Assembly (NCBI RefSeq): GCF_021560015.1
Contig: NZ_CP073588.1
Span: 4,718,878-4,782,877, forward strand
Reading direction: 5' to 3'
Origin: Shewanella vesiculosa
GTDB taxonomy: Bacteria > Pseudomonadota > Gammaproteobacteria > Enterobacterales > Shewanellaceae
DNA length: 64,000 nt
In this document: positions 1 to 9,420 of the stretch, in pieces
Layout: each line of letters opens with the position of its first letter
Position numbering within the stretch: position 1 is the stretch's first letter
Position numbers and translations under genes: made by a program
The notes under the pieces: model-generated
The model's database searches: none
What the model was told of the DNA's origin: nothing
The model's input: the letters and a program-made list of their open reading frames with translations, nothing else

Positions 1-137
1 GTCAGCATGACACAACCATCTTGATCTTGAAGTGTCCAAATAATTTTTTCAGCTTTAATCTGATCAACCATATAATCATAACGACCTTCTGGAGTTAGAT
101 TCATTAGTTCAGATACAGTTTTGGTTTTATTGCTCAT
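1..137 (-). CDS. DUF2750 domain-containing protein (N-terminal part)
   Basis: The window edge cuts this gene, so only the first 45 or so codons are present. Read on the minus strand from an ATG at 137, the protein begins MSNKTKTVSELMNLTPEGRY and continues through a Tyr-rich stretch to an IIWTLQDQDG segment. This is the start I associate with the small DUF2750 proteins of gammaproteobacteria, which have no established role. A GAGAG stretch just upstream can act as ribosome binding site. The downstream end is outside the window. Confidence 0.7.
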   Translation of the reverse strand, partial: MSNKTKTVSELMNLTPEGRYDYMVDQIKAEKIIWTLQDQDGCVML

Positions 138-251
138 ATTGACTCTCATCTTAAGTTTTGGCTTTGCTCAATTTTAAACAATTAAGCAAATTTGTGGGCA
201 TCATAACATTGAGGCCACAATTGCAAAAGTAAACCACGCATTTTGGTGTGT

Positions 252-1364
252 TTATCTCGCCTTGAAACGCCCACCTAGCACAGCAGCGCGTGACGCGCCC
301 GTAACAGCGGGTAAGTTAGCGGGTAAATCATGGTGATAACGCATGGCTAACCAAGCAAAGGCAATGCCTTCAACCCATTTTGCATCCACACCTAACGCGC
401 TGGTGGTAGCGACTTTATAATGGGGAACCAAGATGGCGAGTCGTTGCATTAAGGCTTTATTTAATGCTCCGCCACCACAGACAAATAATTCACCTGTCGG
501 TGCCAGTTTATTTATGTCGTTGGCAATACTGTGGCAGGTAAGATCAAGTAGGGTAGATTGAATATCTTCTTGATCTAAATGACTATAGTCAGCGATTTGT
601 TGCTCAAGCCAAGCTTGATTAAATAGCTCTCTACCAGTACTTTTTGGGTAAGCTAACGAAAAGTAAGAGTGCGATAATAGCTGTTTGAGTAAGTCAGGAT
701 TACTGGTTCCAGAGTCTGCCCAAGTACCATCCTCATCAAAAGGAAGGTTCAAGTTTTGTTGAATAAAGGCATCGATTAGGTTGTTACCCGGACCGGTATC
801 GAAGCCTAATACTTGCTCACTATTACCAGGTAAATAGGTTACGTTGGCAATTCCACCTATGTTTAAAATCACTCTAGAGTGACCTTGGCGAGCAAACACT
901 TGCTGGTGAAATGCTGGAACTAATGGTGCCCCTTGGCCGCCAAGGGCAATATCTTTACGTCTAAAGTCAGCAATGACATCTATATTAGTTTCAATAGCAA
1001 TGGTATTAGGATCGCCAATTTGCAATGTAAAACCCATTTCTAAATTAGGCATATGACGCACAGTTTGTCCGTGTGACCCTATGGCTATAACCTCATCGGC
1101 AGTGACAGTTGTTTTAGCCAATAAGTGATTAACCGCTTGTGCAAACAGTTTACCAACGCTGCGATCGAGTCGACCGAGGCGGTTTATTTCATCTGTTGCA
1201 GGCTGGCATAAACGTTGTAAACCACTTAATAAATGTGCTGGTATCGCTTCGGTATGGCTGGCAACTAAAATAGGATGATCAGTTGAAAAATCAACCAACA
1301 CCGCATCAACACCATCCATGCTTGTGCCTGACATTAGACCGATAAAGTATTCTGGCTTAGACAT
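252..1364 (-). CDS. anmK: Anhydro-N-acetylmuramic acid kinase
   Basis: AnmK phosphorylates and hydrolyses 1,6-anhydro-MurNAc released during cell-wall turnover, giving MurNAc-6-phosphate for recycling in the cytoplasm. The protein has the N-terminal [14 protein letters not shown] phosphate-binding motif (residues 9-22), the GSHGQTVRH motif, FDTGPGNN and a C-terminal CGGGALN motif, all typical of the family. I chose the ATG at 1364 (370 residues, the usual length) because it is preceded by an AGAG stretch; the open frame reaches eight codons further upstream. It lies 34 bases downstream of the M23 peptidase gene, so both genes probably form one cell-wall transcript. Confidence 0.95.
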   Translation of the reverse strand: MSKPEYFIGLMSGTSMDGVDAVLVDFSTDHPILVASHTEAIPAHLLSGLQRLCQPATDEINRLGRLDRSVGKLFAQAVNHLLAKTTVTADEVIAIGSHGQTVRHMPNLEMGFTLQIGDPNTIAIETNIDVIADFRRKDIALGGQGAPLVPAFHQQVFARQGHSRVILNIGGIANVTYLPGNSEQVLGFDTGPGNNLIDAFIQQNLNLPFDEDGTWADSGTSNPDLLKQLLSHSYFSLAYPKSTGRELFNQAWLEQQIADYSHLDQEDIQSTLLDLTCHSIANDINKLAPTGELFVCGGGALNKALMQRLAILVPHYKVATTSALGVDAKWVEGIAFAWLAMRYHHDLPANLPAVTGASRAAVLGGRFKAR

Positions 1365-1398
1365 GAGGTAACTCTCTGTGAATGGCAATATTAGGCTA

Positions 1399-2919
1399 TT
1401 AATTACTTGCCAATTGCTGTTGCTGATTTGATTTTAGCTGAGCCATCAATTGTTTACTGAGTGCCGTAAATTTATTTTTCTCTTTACGATCAATCGGCAT
1501 TGATTTAGGTAAGTCGATGGTTCGTGGATTGCGATGAACGCCATTTACAATGAATTCATAATGTAAGTGAGCGCCAGTGACTCGGCCTGTTTTACCTAAG
1601 GTACCGATTATTTGGCCTTGTTTAACCGTTTCACCACGGTTTACTTTGCGCTTAGTTAAATGCAAATACTTAGTGGTGTAGGTTTCGTTGTGCTTAATGA
1701 ATACATAGTTGCCATTAAACTGGTTATAACCGGCCTCAACCACTTTACCTTTACCCGCCGCTTTAATCGGTGTACCTATGGCGGCCACATAGTCTACGCC
1801 GCGGTGGGCTTTAATTTGCCCCGTTACTGGGTGCAAACGACGAGGATTAAAGTTAGAACTGACATATTTAAAGTCTACTGGCGAGCGTAAAAATGCTTTG
1901 CGCATACTACTGCCATCTTCTGAATAATATTCTCCGTCGGTATACCGTACGGCGGTGTAACGCTCCCCTTGGTTAAAAAACTCCGCGGCGAGAATATTGC
2001 CATTACGTAAAAATTGGCCATCGGCGTATTCTTGTTCAAACAATAATGAAAAATGATCACCTTTACGGATATCAAGCGCGAAATCGACGTCCCAGCCAAA
2101 GATATTGGCCAATTCCATAATGTGATTACCCGATAAACCGGCATCCGCCGCAGCATTCCAAAAGTTACTTTTAATATTGGCGGTAATAAATGAGGTACGA
2201 TTTTCGATTTCTTTGGTGTTGACGGTTTCTTTGTATTGCTCATTGTGATGACTGATCACTAATGTCGATACTTTGTCCATTCGATAGGTTAATTCTTGTA
2301 ATTCACCTTGGGCATTTTTACTAATGGCAATTTCTTCGCCGGGCATAATCTTGAGCAAATTCTTTTTGGCTAACGGTAATTGGGTAATGTCGTAGACGTC
2401 TTTAGCGCTGAGTCCAGCACGGCTAAATAAGCCGCCCAATGTATCGCCTTTAACAACTTCATAGTATTCAACGCTATTATCATCGTTAGCGACCTCTTGC
2501 TTTAACTTAGCTTTTTGATTAGCCACTTGCTGGTCGATATCATTGATCATACCGTCAATATCAGAACTGCTGGTTTGCAACATCGAAAGGTGTTGAGCAA
2601 AGGCTTCGTCATCTGCCGTTTCACCGCTGTTGGTATTGTCGCTGTCATCTTTTGATAGGAGTTCATCAGACTTTTCGACATCAATATTATCATTACTATT
2701 TGGTGCTGTAGGCGTGCGAAAGGCAAGTGGAATGGCATAACGCTTGTTGATTTCTATGTCGGGTTGCTCAGTTGATTGGCTCATCAATTGGGTTTGTTTA
2801 GATGCTTGAGCGTCTTCCGATGGGAACATCAGAATAAATGTCGTTAAAATCACTAATAAAGATAATGTGATTTGATGTGCTTTTGGCAGCAATGTGAATA
2901 AAGTAAGAAGCTTTGCCAT
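1399..2919 (-). CDS. M23 family peptidoglycan DD-metalloendopeptidase (MepM-like)
   Basis: This is a likely periplasmic, membrane-anchored endopeptidase that cuts peptide crosslinks in murein, as E. coli MepM does. From the chosen ATG (506 residues) it has one N-terminal membrane segment (about residues 15-32), an acidic low-complexity linker, a LysM/OapA-like region ([15 protein letters not shown], near residue 158) and a C-terminal LytM domain. The zinc ligands are visible as HRGVD (about 372-376) and HLHYE (about 451-455). The frame is open five codons further upstream, but MAKLLTLF matches the family start. It is divergent from tyrS and sits just upstream of anmK, which fits a shared role in murein turnover. 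Confidence 0.9.
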   Translation of the reverse strand: MAKLLTLFTLLPKAHQITLSLLVILTTFILMFPSEDAQASKQTQLMSQSTEQPDIEINKRYAIPLAFRTPTAPNSNDNIDVEKSDELLSKDDSDNTNSGETADDEAFAQHLSMLQTSSSDIDGMINDIDQQVANQKAKLKQEVANDDNSVEYYEVVKGDTLGGLFSRAGLSAKDVYDITQLPLAKKNLLKIMPGEEIAISKNAQGELQELTYRMDKVSTLVISHHNEQYKETVNTKEIENRTSFITANIKSNFWNAAADAGLSGNHIMELANIFGWDVDFALDIRKGDHFSLLFEQEYADGQFLRNGNILAAEFFNQGERYTAVRYTDGEYYSEDGSSMRKAFLRSPVDFKYVSSNFNPRRLHPVTGQIKAHRGVDYVAAIGTPIKAAGKGKVVEAGYNQFNGNYVFIKHNETYTTKYLHLTKRKVNRGETVKQGQIIGTLGKTGRVTGAHLHYEFIVNGVHRNPRTIDLPKSMPIDRKEKNKFTALSKQLMAQLKSNQQQQLASN

Positions 2920-3044
2920 TGACTCTGTTACCAATTTCTCTATCTCGTTGTTATCTGCTAAGTGTACACTCTTTCATTTGCTGTGGCTAACAAGTAACAT
3001 AGAGCTCTTTATTTTTTGTGCAAGCCCTGGGAGTTGCAGTAGAG

Positions 3045-4241
3045 ATGGCGAATTTAGATCAAGTATTGGCAGAGATTAAGCGCGGTACCGATGAGATATT
3101 ACTTGAAGCGGATTTGCTTGAGAAACTGAAAGAAGGGCGTCCATTACGCATCAAGTTAGGCGCAGACCCTACCGCTCCAGATATTCACTTAGGTCATACG
3201 GTTATTTTGAACAAGATGCGTACTTTTCAAGAGTTAGGTCACGAAGTGATTTTCTTGATTGGTGACTTTACCGGTATGGTCGGCGACCCTAGCGGAAAAA
3301 ACAGTACTCGTCCGCCATTGACCCGTGAGCAAGTGCTTGCTAACGCAGAAACCTACAAAGAACAGGTTTATAAAATTTTAGACCCAGCAAAAACGCGTAT
3401 CGAATTCAACTCTAGCTGGTTAGAGCCATTAGGTGCCGCGGGTATGATCCGTTTAGCTTCACAGCAAACGGTTGCTCGTATGATGGAGCGTGACGATTTT
3501 AAAAAGCGCTATGCATCAGGTCAATCTATTGCGATTCATGAATTTATGTATCCTTTATTGCAAGGTTACGATTCAGTTGCATTGCAAGCCGATGTTGAAT
3601 TAGGTGGAACCGATCAAAAGTTTAACCTGCTTATGGGTCGCGAACTGCAAAAGTCAGAAGGCCAAAAACCACAAACTGTTATCATGATGCCATTGCTTGA
3701 AGGTTTAGACGGCGTTAAAAAAATGTCTAAATCGGCCCATAACTATATAGGTGTGAGTGAGCCAGCTAATGAAATGTTTGGTAAAATCATGTCGATTTCA
3801 GATGATTTGATGTGGCGTTATCTTGAATTATTGTCATTCCGTCCATTAACTGAATTAGCCCAGTTTAAACTAGACGTTGAAAATGGCACTAATCCTCGCG
3901 ATATCAAGATTTTATTAGCCAAAGAAATTATTGCTCGTTTCCATGATGAAGCCCAAGCAGAAGCTGCACATCAAGCGTTTATCGATCGCTTTCAAAAAGG
4001 TGCCATTCCAGATGACATCGAAGAAGTCATTTTAGAAGCCGGTGAAGGCTTAGCGATTGCTAACTTACTCAAAGATGCTGGTCTTGTTGGCTCTACATCT
4101 GATGGTATGCGGATGATCAAGCAAGGTGCGGTTAAAATGGATGGCGAAAAAGTGGAAGACAGTCGCATCAGTTTTAATGCTGGTCTTGAAGCGGTATTCC
4201 AGGTTGGTAAGCGAAAATTTGCTAAAGTTATCTTGAAATAA
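3045..4241 (+). CDS. tyrS: Tyrosine--tRNA ligase
   Basis: TyrS charges tRNA-Tyr with tyrosine in the cytoplasm. It is a class I synthetase: the HIGH-type motif is HLGH (residues 48-51), the tyrosine-binding segment includes QGYDSVALQ and GGTDQKFN, and the KMSKS loop is intact (226-230). A C-terminal S4 RNA-binding domain spans roughly 335-398. The 398-residue length matches the shorter TyrS type rather than the roughly 424-residue E. coli form. I chose the ATG at 3045 because [14 protein letters not shown] is the expected start; the frame is open nine codons further. A hairpin terminator follows directly. Confidence 0.97.
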   Translation: MANLDQVLAEIKRGTDEILLEADLLEKLKEGRPLRIKLGADPTAPDIHLGHTVILNKMRTFQELGHEVIFLIGDFTGMVGDPSGKNSTRPPLTREQVLANAETYKEQVYKILDPAKTRIEFNSSWLEPLGAAGMIRLASQQTVARMMERDDFKKRYASGQSIAIHEFMYPLLQGYDSVALQADVELGGTDQKFNLLMGRELQKSEGQKPQTVIMMPLLEGLDGVKKMSKSAHNYIGVSEPANEMFGKIMSISDDLMWRYLELLSFRPLTELAQFKLDVENGTNPRDIKILLAKEIIARFHDEAQAEAAHQAFIDRFQKGAIPDDIEEVILEAGEGLAIANLLKDAGLVGSTSDGMRMIKQGAVKMDGEKVEDSRISFNAGLEAVFQVGKRKFAKVILK

Positions 4242-4254
4242 GTTTTACGAAATC

Positions 4255-4290
4255 AATAAAAAACGGCTTATTAACTAAGCCGTTTTTTTA
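4255..4290. terminator. Bidirectional rho-independent terminator after tyrS
   Basis: A perfect 10-bp stem (AAACGGCTTA with TAAGCCGTTT) and a 5-base loop is followed by a T-run on the plus strand. It is preceded by an A-run that makes a T-run on the minus strand. It lies between tyrS and the convergent gene ending at 4379, so it can serve both. Confidence 0.85.
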
Positions 4291-4378
4291 TGTCTGATAC
4301 GTAATGAAATCGATATCACTGAAGCCATATAACACAGCCAATTAAAGCGCTCGCGGCGCGCAATTGACTCTGATTTTA

Positions 4379-4855
4379 TTACTGAGCCGCAAGTTGGTCA
4401 GTCATGGTTTGATAATCCATTAAATCCATTTGCTCCACTAGGCGCTCAGTATTGCTATCAAATTTAAGGGTTGTGACACCGGGTACGGCAAGGTCGATAA
4501 TCTTTCCAGGTTTACCATACTGATCGCCTGGACCGCGTAAGCGATAACTACCAATGATTACCACCAATGAGCCAGTATTAAACATGTGTTCTACGTTTAA
4601 GCGGTATTCTAATACCCCTTCATGTGCTCGTTGTAAAAACGCAATAATGTGCCGACCACCTTTGTAGGTCGTATTGGCTGTCTTATCGTAAAATACTGTT
4701 TCGCGAGAATAAAATCTACGTAAGACGGTATAATCGTGATCAGTGAGTGCTTCCATGTATTGCATCGCAAGTTGTTGTTCTCGCGGCATGTCACCAATAT
4801 TGGCTTTAGTGGGAAAGCTCAATAGCAAACAGCATAATATGAAGATTATTCGCAC
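4379..4855 (-). CDS. SnoaL/NTF2-like periplasmic protein
   Basis: This 158-residue protein has a clear signal peptide (MRIIFILCCLLLSFPTKA, cleavage near residue 18). It is followed by one NTF2-like/SnoaL-like fold: a helical start (EQQLAMQYMEALTDHDY), an FYSRETVFYD strand and a GGRHIIAFLQRAHEG turn. Such domains bind small ligands or act as accessory subunits, and the substrate here is unknown. Its start is one base from the stop of the following TRIC-family gene, and that gene overlaps the DUF2721 gene, so the three minus-strand genes likely form one transcript. Confidence 0.75.
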   Translation of the reverse strand: MRIIFILCCLLLSFPTKANIGDMPREQQLAMQYMEALTDHDYTVLRRFYSRETVFYDKTANTTYKGGRHIIAFLQRAHEGVLEYRLNVEHMFNTGSLVVIIGSYRLRGPGDQYGKPGKIIDLAVPGVTTLKFDSNTERLVEQMDLMDYQTMTDQLAAQ

Positions 4856-4856
4856 A

Positions 4857-5483
4857 TTAAATTCTCTTAGTTTTCAAATCAAAAGCCGGTAAAGATAAGT
4901 GCCAGCGAATAGCACTCAGACGGATGATTAGCGTACTGAACATAGCGATCAGTAATGATGTCATGCTATCCATGCCGACAAATATACTTAAGGTATAACA
5001 GATGCCTCCAACGATAGAAGCGGTTGCGTAAACTTCTGTTCGCAGCACCATTGGAATTTGTCGACATAATAAATCACGAATAATCCCGCCGCCGACGCCG
5101 GTGATTAAGCCCATGACTACCGCGACCATACCAGACAATCCCATTAGTAAGGCCTTTTCTGCGCCAATAACGGTAAATAATGCCAAACCTAATGCATCGG
5201 CTATGGGCAGTGTGCGTGCAGGTAATTTATGGGGTTTACGCACCAACACTAAGCACGCCACTACGGTCGCAAGAATGACAATAATATAATTCGGATCGCG
5301 GATCCAAAATACCGGTGTCGCGCCGATTAAGGCATCACGAATACTGCCGCCGCCAATAGCTGTAACAGATGCTAATACAATAACACCAAAAGGATCCATG
5401 CGGTGCTTACCAGCAGCTAACGCTCCCGAAAGGGCAAATACAGCGGTACCGCATAAATCAAAAAAGTAGATCCATTGACTCAT
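4857..5483 (-). CDS. Trimeric intracellular cation (TRIC) channel family / UPF0126 membrane protein
   Basis: This 208-residue polytopic inner-membrane protein is built from two repeated halves, each with a glycine-rich membrane turn: AIGGGSIRDAL and GVGGGIIRDLL. This is the signature of the UPF0126 (YicG) family, whose members are bacterial relatives of TRIC cation channels. About seven membrane segments can be drawn. The transported ion is not known for this protein. Its start codon overlaps the stop of the upstream DUF2721 gene by four bases, which suggests translational coupling. Confidence 0.9.
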   Translation of the reverse strand: MSQWIYFFDLCGTAVFALSGALAAGKHRMDPFGVIVLASVTAIGGGSIRDALIGATPVFWIRDPNYIIVILATVVACLVLVRKPHKLPARTLPIADALGLALFTVIGAEKALLMGLSGMVAVVMGLITGVGGGIIRDLLCRQIPMVLRTEVYATASIVGGICYTLSIFVGMDSMTSLLIAMFSTLIIRLSAIRWHLSLPAFDLKTKRI

Positions 5484-5869
5484 TTACTTAGCTCTTTGAG
5501 ATGAATTGTGAGGGCATCTACTGAAATACGGATTTCTATTACCGATAAAATCAACGAATACAATAACAGCAGTAAACTCAATCCAAACACCAATGAGCCA
5601 ACTTGATTAAAGCCAACGTAAATCAAAATCATACATAACACACACAAGGCAAAACTGCTGACACCAGCTTCTTGCATTTTGCGAATAATAATAATTCGCT
5701 GGCGTAAATTTTTAATTTGATCGCCTTGTACCGGTTTTTTATCGTTACTGAGTTGACGGATCAATGCCGCTAATGAAAAAAATCGATTGGTGTAGGCCAG
5801 CAATAACAATGAAATAGCCGGAAACAGCAATGCTGGTGTGGTTAATGATACATGTAAATGGTTGAACAA
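5480..5869 (-). CDS. DUF2721 domain-containing membrane protein
   Basis: This small 129-residue membrane protein has an N-terminal hydrophobic segment (about 12-28), a central basic amphipathic stretch (QIKNLRQRIIIIRKMQEAG) and two closely spaced membrane helices (about 73-112). The pattern matches DUF2721, a family with no established function. It is the first gene of a likely three-gene minus-strand unit with the TRIC-like channel and the SnoaL-like protein. Nothing beyond this arrangement suggests a role. Confidence 0.8.
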   Translation of the reverse strand: MFNHLHVSLTTPALLFPAISLLLLAYTNRFFSLAALIRQLSNDKKPVQGDQIKNLRQRIIIIRKMQEAGVSSFALCVLCMILIYVGFNQVGSLVFGLSLLLLLYSLILSVIEIRISVDALTIHLKELSK

Positions 5870-6069
5870 AATGGCATTCCTAAACTGGTTTTCATGCAGC
5901 TAATAATTAGTTATAGAGGATTTATGTTACAAAGATATAAGCCATTTGTCGGCATAATTGACCTATGTTAACAACGAGTGGTGACATCAGGTTGTAACAG
6001 GCCTACATCAAACGCACACGAGTCCATAATCGCTAAATGATAGCCTGTTTAAAACAAGATTTATATGGT

Positions 6070-7083
6070 TTAAATAAATCTTAATCCGGTCCAAATAAGC
6101 GGTAGTAGCAAGGTTAGGCTGATCCAAAAAAGATTGGCTGTGTGCGTGACGGTTATGGCTTGGCTAATGTGGCGATGATCCGGCAAGGGCCCTGATTTTA
6201 CTTTGGGTAAATCTACCCGAATGGTGTTGCCATTTTCAATAAATTGCTGTGGCCCGCCTAATTCTATTTTTAATAATTTAGCCGCTAATGCGTAACTCGT
6301 GTAATGGTTATTGAGCTGATCTTTATTCACTGTTGTCGATATTGGTTGTGAAAAAATAGACTTGATACCCAATTGGCCAAATTGAATGGCGATTGAGCAG
6401 TGCCAAAGTAACGTCGGGATGAAAAATATGACTCTATTTAACTGACCGACAAAACTTGAAAAAATATAAAAATGTGGATGATAAGGCGGCCAGCAATGTT
6501 GTAGTTGTCTTAACATACGCACTACTAATGTCATCGTAGCGCCTCCTATGCTGAAAAATAGTATGGTTGCTAAGGTGCCGTAAATGGGAGTAGTAAACAG
6601 TTTCTCTATGGTTGTTTTACTTAACCCCACCTCTGATAACGCTTGGGTATTTTGTCTCACCCAAGGAGCCAGAAGTTGTTTGGCCTGTTGTTTATTGCCG
6701 GTTTTTATGGCATCAACCACTTTTTGTGCCACAGGCTTAAAAGCGGAATCACATAAACAAAAATACAAGATGATCAGTTCAAAAAACCAAGGATAAGCAG
6801 CAAGGCTGAGTAAAAAGCTCACGATAATCCCGCTAGGCACAATTAAAATGAGTGTCGCTAAAATCCCTGCAATAAGTTGCTGGCTCACAGCTCGCTCTGG
6901 ATGATTTACTTTGATGGCTATCAAGGTGGCTAAGCGGTTGAACCATAATAATGGCTGTAGATCTCTAGGAATGGGCGCAAATCGAGCCAAAATTAAGGCA
7001 CAAAATAAAATACAACAGCTTTGCAGTAACCCGCCATCTTGGCTAAGTAATTGAGGATTAAATAATTGATTGACCATAGACAC
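6070..7083 (-). CDS. CbiB/CobD-type cobalamin biosynthesis membrane protein
   Basis: The protein (337 residues) resembles adenosylcobinamide-phosphate synthase, which attaches the aminopropanol arm to the corrin ring in the inner membrane. I see hydrophobic segments at about 20-35, 66-110 and 155-180, the conserved QLLAPWVRQNTQALSEVGLSK region, and a C-terminal hydrophobic anchor. No other cobalamin gene is near and there is no B12 riboswitch upstream. The match to the family is moderate and several canonical motifs are altered, so a diverged function is possible. It follows mtnN on the same strand after 83 bases that contain a 12-bp hairpin. Confidence 0.7.
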   Translation of the reverse strand: MSMVNQLFNPQLLSQDGGLLQSCCILFCALILARFAPIPRDLQPLLWFNRLATLIAIKVNHPERAVSQQLIAGILATLILIVPSGIIVSFLLSLAAYPWFFELIILYFCLCDSAFKPVAQKVVDAIKTGNKQQAKQLLAPWVRQNTQALSEVGLSKTTIEKLFTTPIYGTLATILFFSIGGATMTLVVRMLRQLQHCWPPYHPHFYIFSSFVGQLNRVIFFIPTLLWHCSIAIQFGQLGIKSIFSQPISTTVNKDQLNNHYTSYALAAKLLKIELGGPQQFIENGNTIRVDLPKVKSGPLPDHRHISQAITVTHTANLFWISLTLLLPLIWTGLRFI

Positions 7084-7118
7084 TCAATAGTTAGGCTGTT
7101 GTTAACCTTAAGGTTGCT

Positions 7119-7154
7119 CAGTACAGAGACCATGAGGTTATTGTCTCTGTACTG
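7119..7154. repeat. 12-bp perfect inverted repeat between mtnN and the cbiB-like gene
   Basis: CAGTACAGAGAC and its exact complement flank a 12-base loop. There is no T-run on the minus strand, the direction of transcription of both neighbours, so it is not a standard terminator. It may be a protein site or an mRNA-processing hairpin. Confidence 0.5.
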
Positions 7155-7166
7155 ATTCTAGAAGGT

Positions 7167-7859
7167 TTATAGCTGTTGTAACAGTGCGATCACCATCATG
7201 GCAGAATGCAGGCCTGCTTTAATAATATAAGAGTCAAAATCAACCGGTGAGTCATTGTTGGCATTATCTGATAGAGAGCGGATAACCACAAAAGGTACTG
7301 TAAACTGGTGACAAACTTGGGCTATAGCAGCCCCTTCCATTTCACAGGCTGCCATAGTCGGAAAGTTTTCACGCATCACTTTTGTCCGTACCGGGTCGCA
7401 AATAAAGCTGTCGCCAGTACAAATTAATCCTTCTATTGCGTTAACTTCACCTAATGATGCTACAGCTTGTTTGGCCGCATTCACTAGGTTGATATCAGGC
7501 ATAAATGCTGCTGGTTGCTGGGCCATTTGGCCTATTTCGTAACCAAATGCAGTGACATCTACGTCGTGGTGACGTACTTCTGATGAAATCACAATATCGC
7601 CGATAGCGAGAGAATCCACAAAACCGCCTGCAGATCCTGTGTTAATCACATGGGTTACGGCAAATTTTTCGATTAATAATGTGGTCGCGATACTGGCTGC
7701 CACTTTACCGATCCCCGAGCGAGTGACGACGACATCTTTGCCTGCAATGCTACCGCTAATAAATTCGATTCCGGCAATAGTGCTATGCACAGGCTCAATG
7801 ATGGCTTGAATTAAATGAACAACTTCTGGCTCCATTGCGCCAATAATACCGATTTTCAT
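7167..7859 (-). CDS. mtnN: 5'-methylthioadenosine/S-adenosylhomocysteine nucleosidase
   Basis: MtnN (Pfs) cleaves adenine from methylthioadenosine and S-adenosylhomocysteine, which removes inhibitors of methylation and polyamine synthesis and feeds the LuxS/AI-2 route. The 230-residue protein carries the family residues: Glu12 in [10 protein letters not shown], the ribose-binding EMEGAAIAQ segment (about 173) and the catalytic Asp in [10 protein letters not shown] (about 197). The length equals that of the E. coli enzyme. It is the first gene of a possible pair with the downstream cbiB-like gene. Confidence 0.97.
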   Translation of the reverse strand: MKIGIIGAMEPEVVHLIQAIIEPVHSTIAGIEFISGSIAGKDVVVTRSGIGKVAASIATTLLIEKFAVTHVINTGSAGGFVDSLAIGDIVISSEVRHHDVDVTAFGYEIGQMAQQPAAFMPDINLVNAAKQAVASLGEVNAIEGLICTGDSFICDPVRTKVMRENFPTMAACEMEGAAIAQVCHQFTVPFVVIRSLSDNANNDSPVDFDSYIIKAGLHSAMMVIALLQQL

Positions 7860-8141
7860 GAGTGAACCTTAACTGAATAAGCAAATTTGAATGGCTGCTA
7901 ATATATCACGAGCACGATAAATGTGTGTAAGCTGACAGTGATTTTATTGATCAATGGGTTGGTTATTTGCACCAGGGCCTCGAGTTAAAACTATTTTATT
8001 ATGAGTGATTTAATTCATGGTTATTGGAGGTAACAGCTTTTTTACACCTTAATTAATTACGCCACAATAACGACAATTTAACACAGCCTGTCTCAGGATT
8101 GCCGATTAAAGCGTCATAGCTATTATTGTAGAGGCAACATC

Positions 8142-8325
8142 ATGCAACACGATATGACTTACTATGCAAACCGCGCCAAGGCGTTAAAGCCTTTAATGCC
8201 AGTAAAAAATCCCAGTAGATAAGATTGAAAAGATTAAAGCGTTACTTGAATTCTCAGTTTCGAGCGTTAATGCTAAACCCAACAAGATACGTTTATCGCA
8301 TACTGTTATGTTGACTGGAATCTAA
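8142..8325 (+). pseudogene. Remnant of an nfsB-type nitroreductase gene
   Basis: Reading from the ATG at 8142 gives MQHDMTYYANRAKALK. The frame must then shift to read AFNASKK, and shift again to read IPVDKIEKIKALLEFSVSS followed by VNAKP and then a stop at 8325. Together these match the N-terminal third of the NfsB/NfnB oxygen-insensitive NAD(P)H nitroreductase family, whose E. coli member has KAFDASKKL and TLLQYSPSSTNSQPW at these places. Only about 60 of some 217 codons remain, with at least two frameshifts and no flavin-binding C-terminal part. A good ribosome binding site (GAGG) is still in place. It is a decayed gene. Confidence 0.75.
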
Positions 8326-8379
8326 TCTCGAGTAACAAGCGACTCACACCAAACCTCCTTTATAGATTGGTATAAATGT

Positions 8380-8538
8380 TTACGCTTTTATTAAACTGTC
8401 CTGATGCTCAAACTTCAGTCCTTTCTTACTGACATGGGCAAAAAATTGTTCAGGCGTCATGGGTTTTGAAAAATAAAACCCTTGAAATTCTTTGCAGCCC
8501 ATATCCGCCATATGTTGCGACCTAGATGTGTATTTAGC
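8380..8538 (-). pseudogene. C-terminal remnant of an EAL-domain (c-di-GMP phosphodiesterase) gene
   Basis: On the minus strand an open stretch reads SQHMADMGCKEFQGFYFSKP and then MTPEQFFAHV before a stop at 8380. GC-x-x-x-QG-F/Y-x-x-S-KP is the end of the EAL domain, the last helix and strand of cyclic-di-GMP phosphodiesterases. An in-frame stop at 8539-8541 and the lack of any catalytic EAL or DDFG motif upstream show that the rest of the gene is gone. It lies next to the nfsB remnant and likely comes from the same deletion events. Confidence 0.75.
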
Positions 8539-8604
8539 CTAAAGGATAGGGGCAGTTATTTAATGGCGCTAGTTATGCGAATGTTCTCGCTTTAGTTTTA
8601 CGCA

Positions 8605-9420
8605 TCACTTCTTTTTGTGGGTAAACGGCATCCATAACAAGCCTGTTAACCATGCATTTTGTTTCGCGTTTGGGTATTCGATTAATCCTATGTCGATATC
8701 CTCGTCTGCTTTACTGGCCTTAGCAGAATAACTACCAAATAACCGATCCCACCACACAATACTAAAACCAAAGTTAGTGTTACTTTCGGCCATCACTTGG
8801 CTGTGATGTATGCGGTGCAGTATTTGGGTTACCACTACATATCGGGCAATATGTTCCATTTTTTTAGGTAAGCGAATATTAGCGTGGTTAAAAATGGCAA
8901 ATCCATTAAGCAAGATCTCAAACAGTATCACCGCCTCAGCAGGTATACCTAATATGATAATCGCTAGCGCTTTAATCCCAAGACTGGCGATGATTTCTAA
9001 GGGGTGAAAGCGCAAAGCCGTACTGCTGTCGACATGGCGATCTGCGTGGTGCACTTTATGTAAACGCCACAATAACGGTATGCGATGAAATAACCTATGT
9101 TGCCAGTAAATAAGCATGTCCAGTAACAACAGACTGCTTATAATATTGACCCAATGGGGCAGATTAACCCAGTGCAATATGCCCCATTGTTGTTGTGTGG
9201 TGTACAAGGCAAACCCAGCTAAACCCAGTGGTAATAGTAATCTTGCTACCACAGAAGCAATTATCAATAAGCCAAAATTGCCAAACCAACGAGTAACTAT
9301 AGAGGCTGTTTGTGGTGTTTTGGTTAGTTTCCTTGCGGGGAATAGGCATTCTAGACTCATCATTAATGCCAGAATCGTTAAAAACACACCTAAGCGTATC
9401 GCTACCATCTCATCTATCAT
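8605..9420 (-). CDS. Sterol desaturase / fatty acid hydroxylase family membrane enzyme
   Basis: This 271-residue inner-membrane di-iron enzyme of the fatty acid hydroxylase superfamily has about four membrane segments and the histidine clusters that hold the metals: HRLFH (108-112), HKVHH (121-125) and HRIHH (202-206). Such enzymes hydroxylate or desaturate lipid chains or sterol-like molecules with oxygen; the substrate here is unknown. Its ATG overlaps the stop of the CDP-alcohol phosphatidyltransferase gene by four bases (ATGA), so the two are almost certainly co-translated, pointing to modification of a phospholipid or glycerolipid. Confidence 0.9.
   Translation of the reverse strand: MIDEMVAIRLGVFLTILALMMSLECLFPARKLTKTPQTASIVTRWFGNFGLLIIASVVARLLLPLGLAGFALYTTQQQWGILHWVNLPHWVNIISSLLLLDMLIYWQHRLFHRIPLLWRLHKVHHADRHVDSSTALRFHPLEIIASLGIKALAIIILGIPAEAVILFEILLNGFAIFNHANIRLPKKMEHIARYVVVTQILHRIHHSQVMAESNTNFGFSIVWWDRLFGSYSAKASKADEDIDIGLIEYPNAKQNAWLTGLLWMPFTHKKK

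Noticed and set aside
2894..3079. Plus-strand open frame across the mepM-like/tyrS divergent region
   Set aside because: It overlaps the start regions of two well-supported genes and shows no domain; it is chance.
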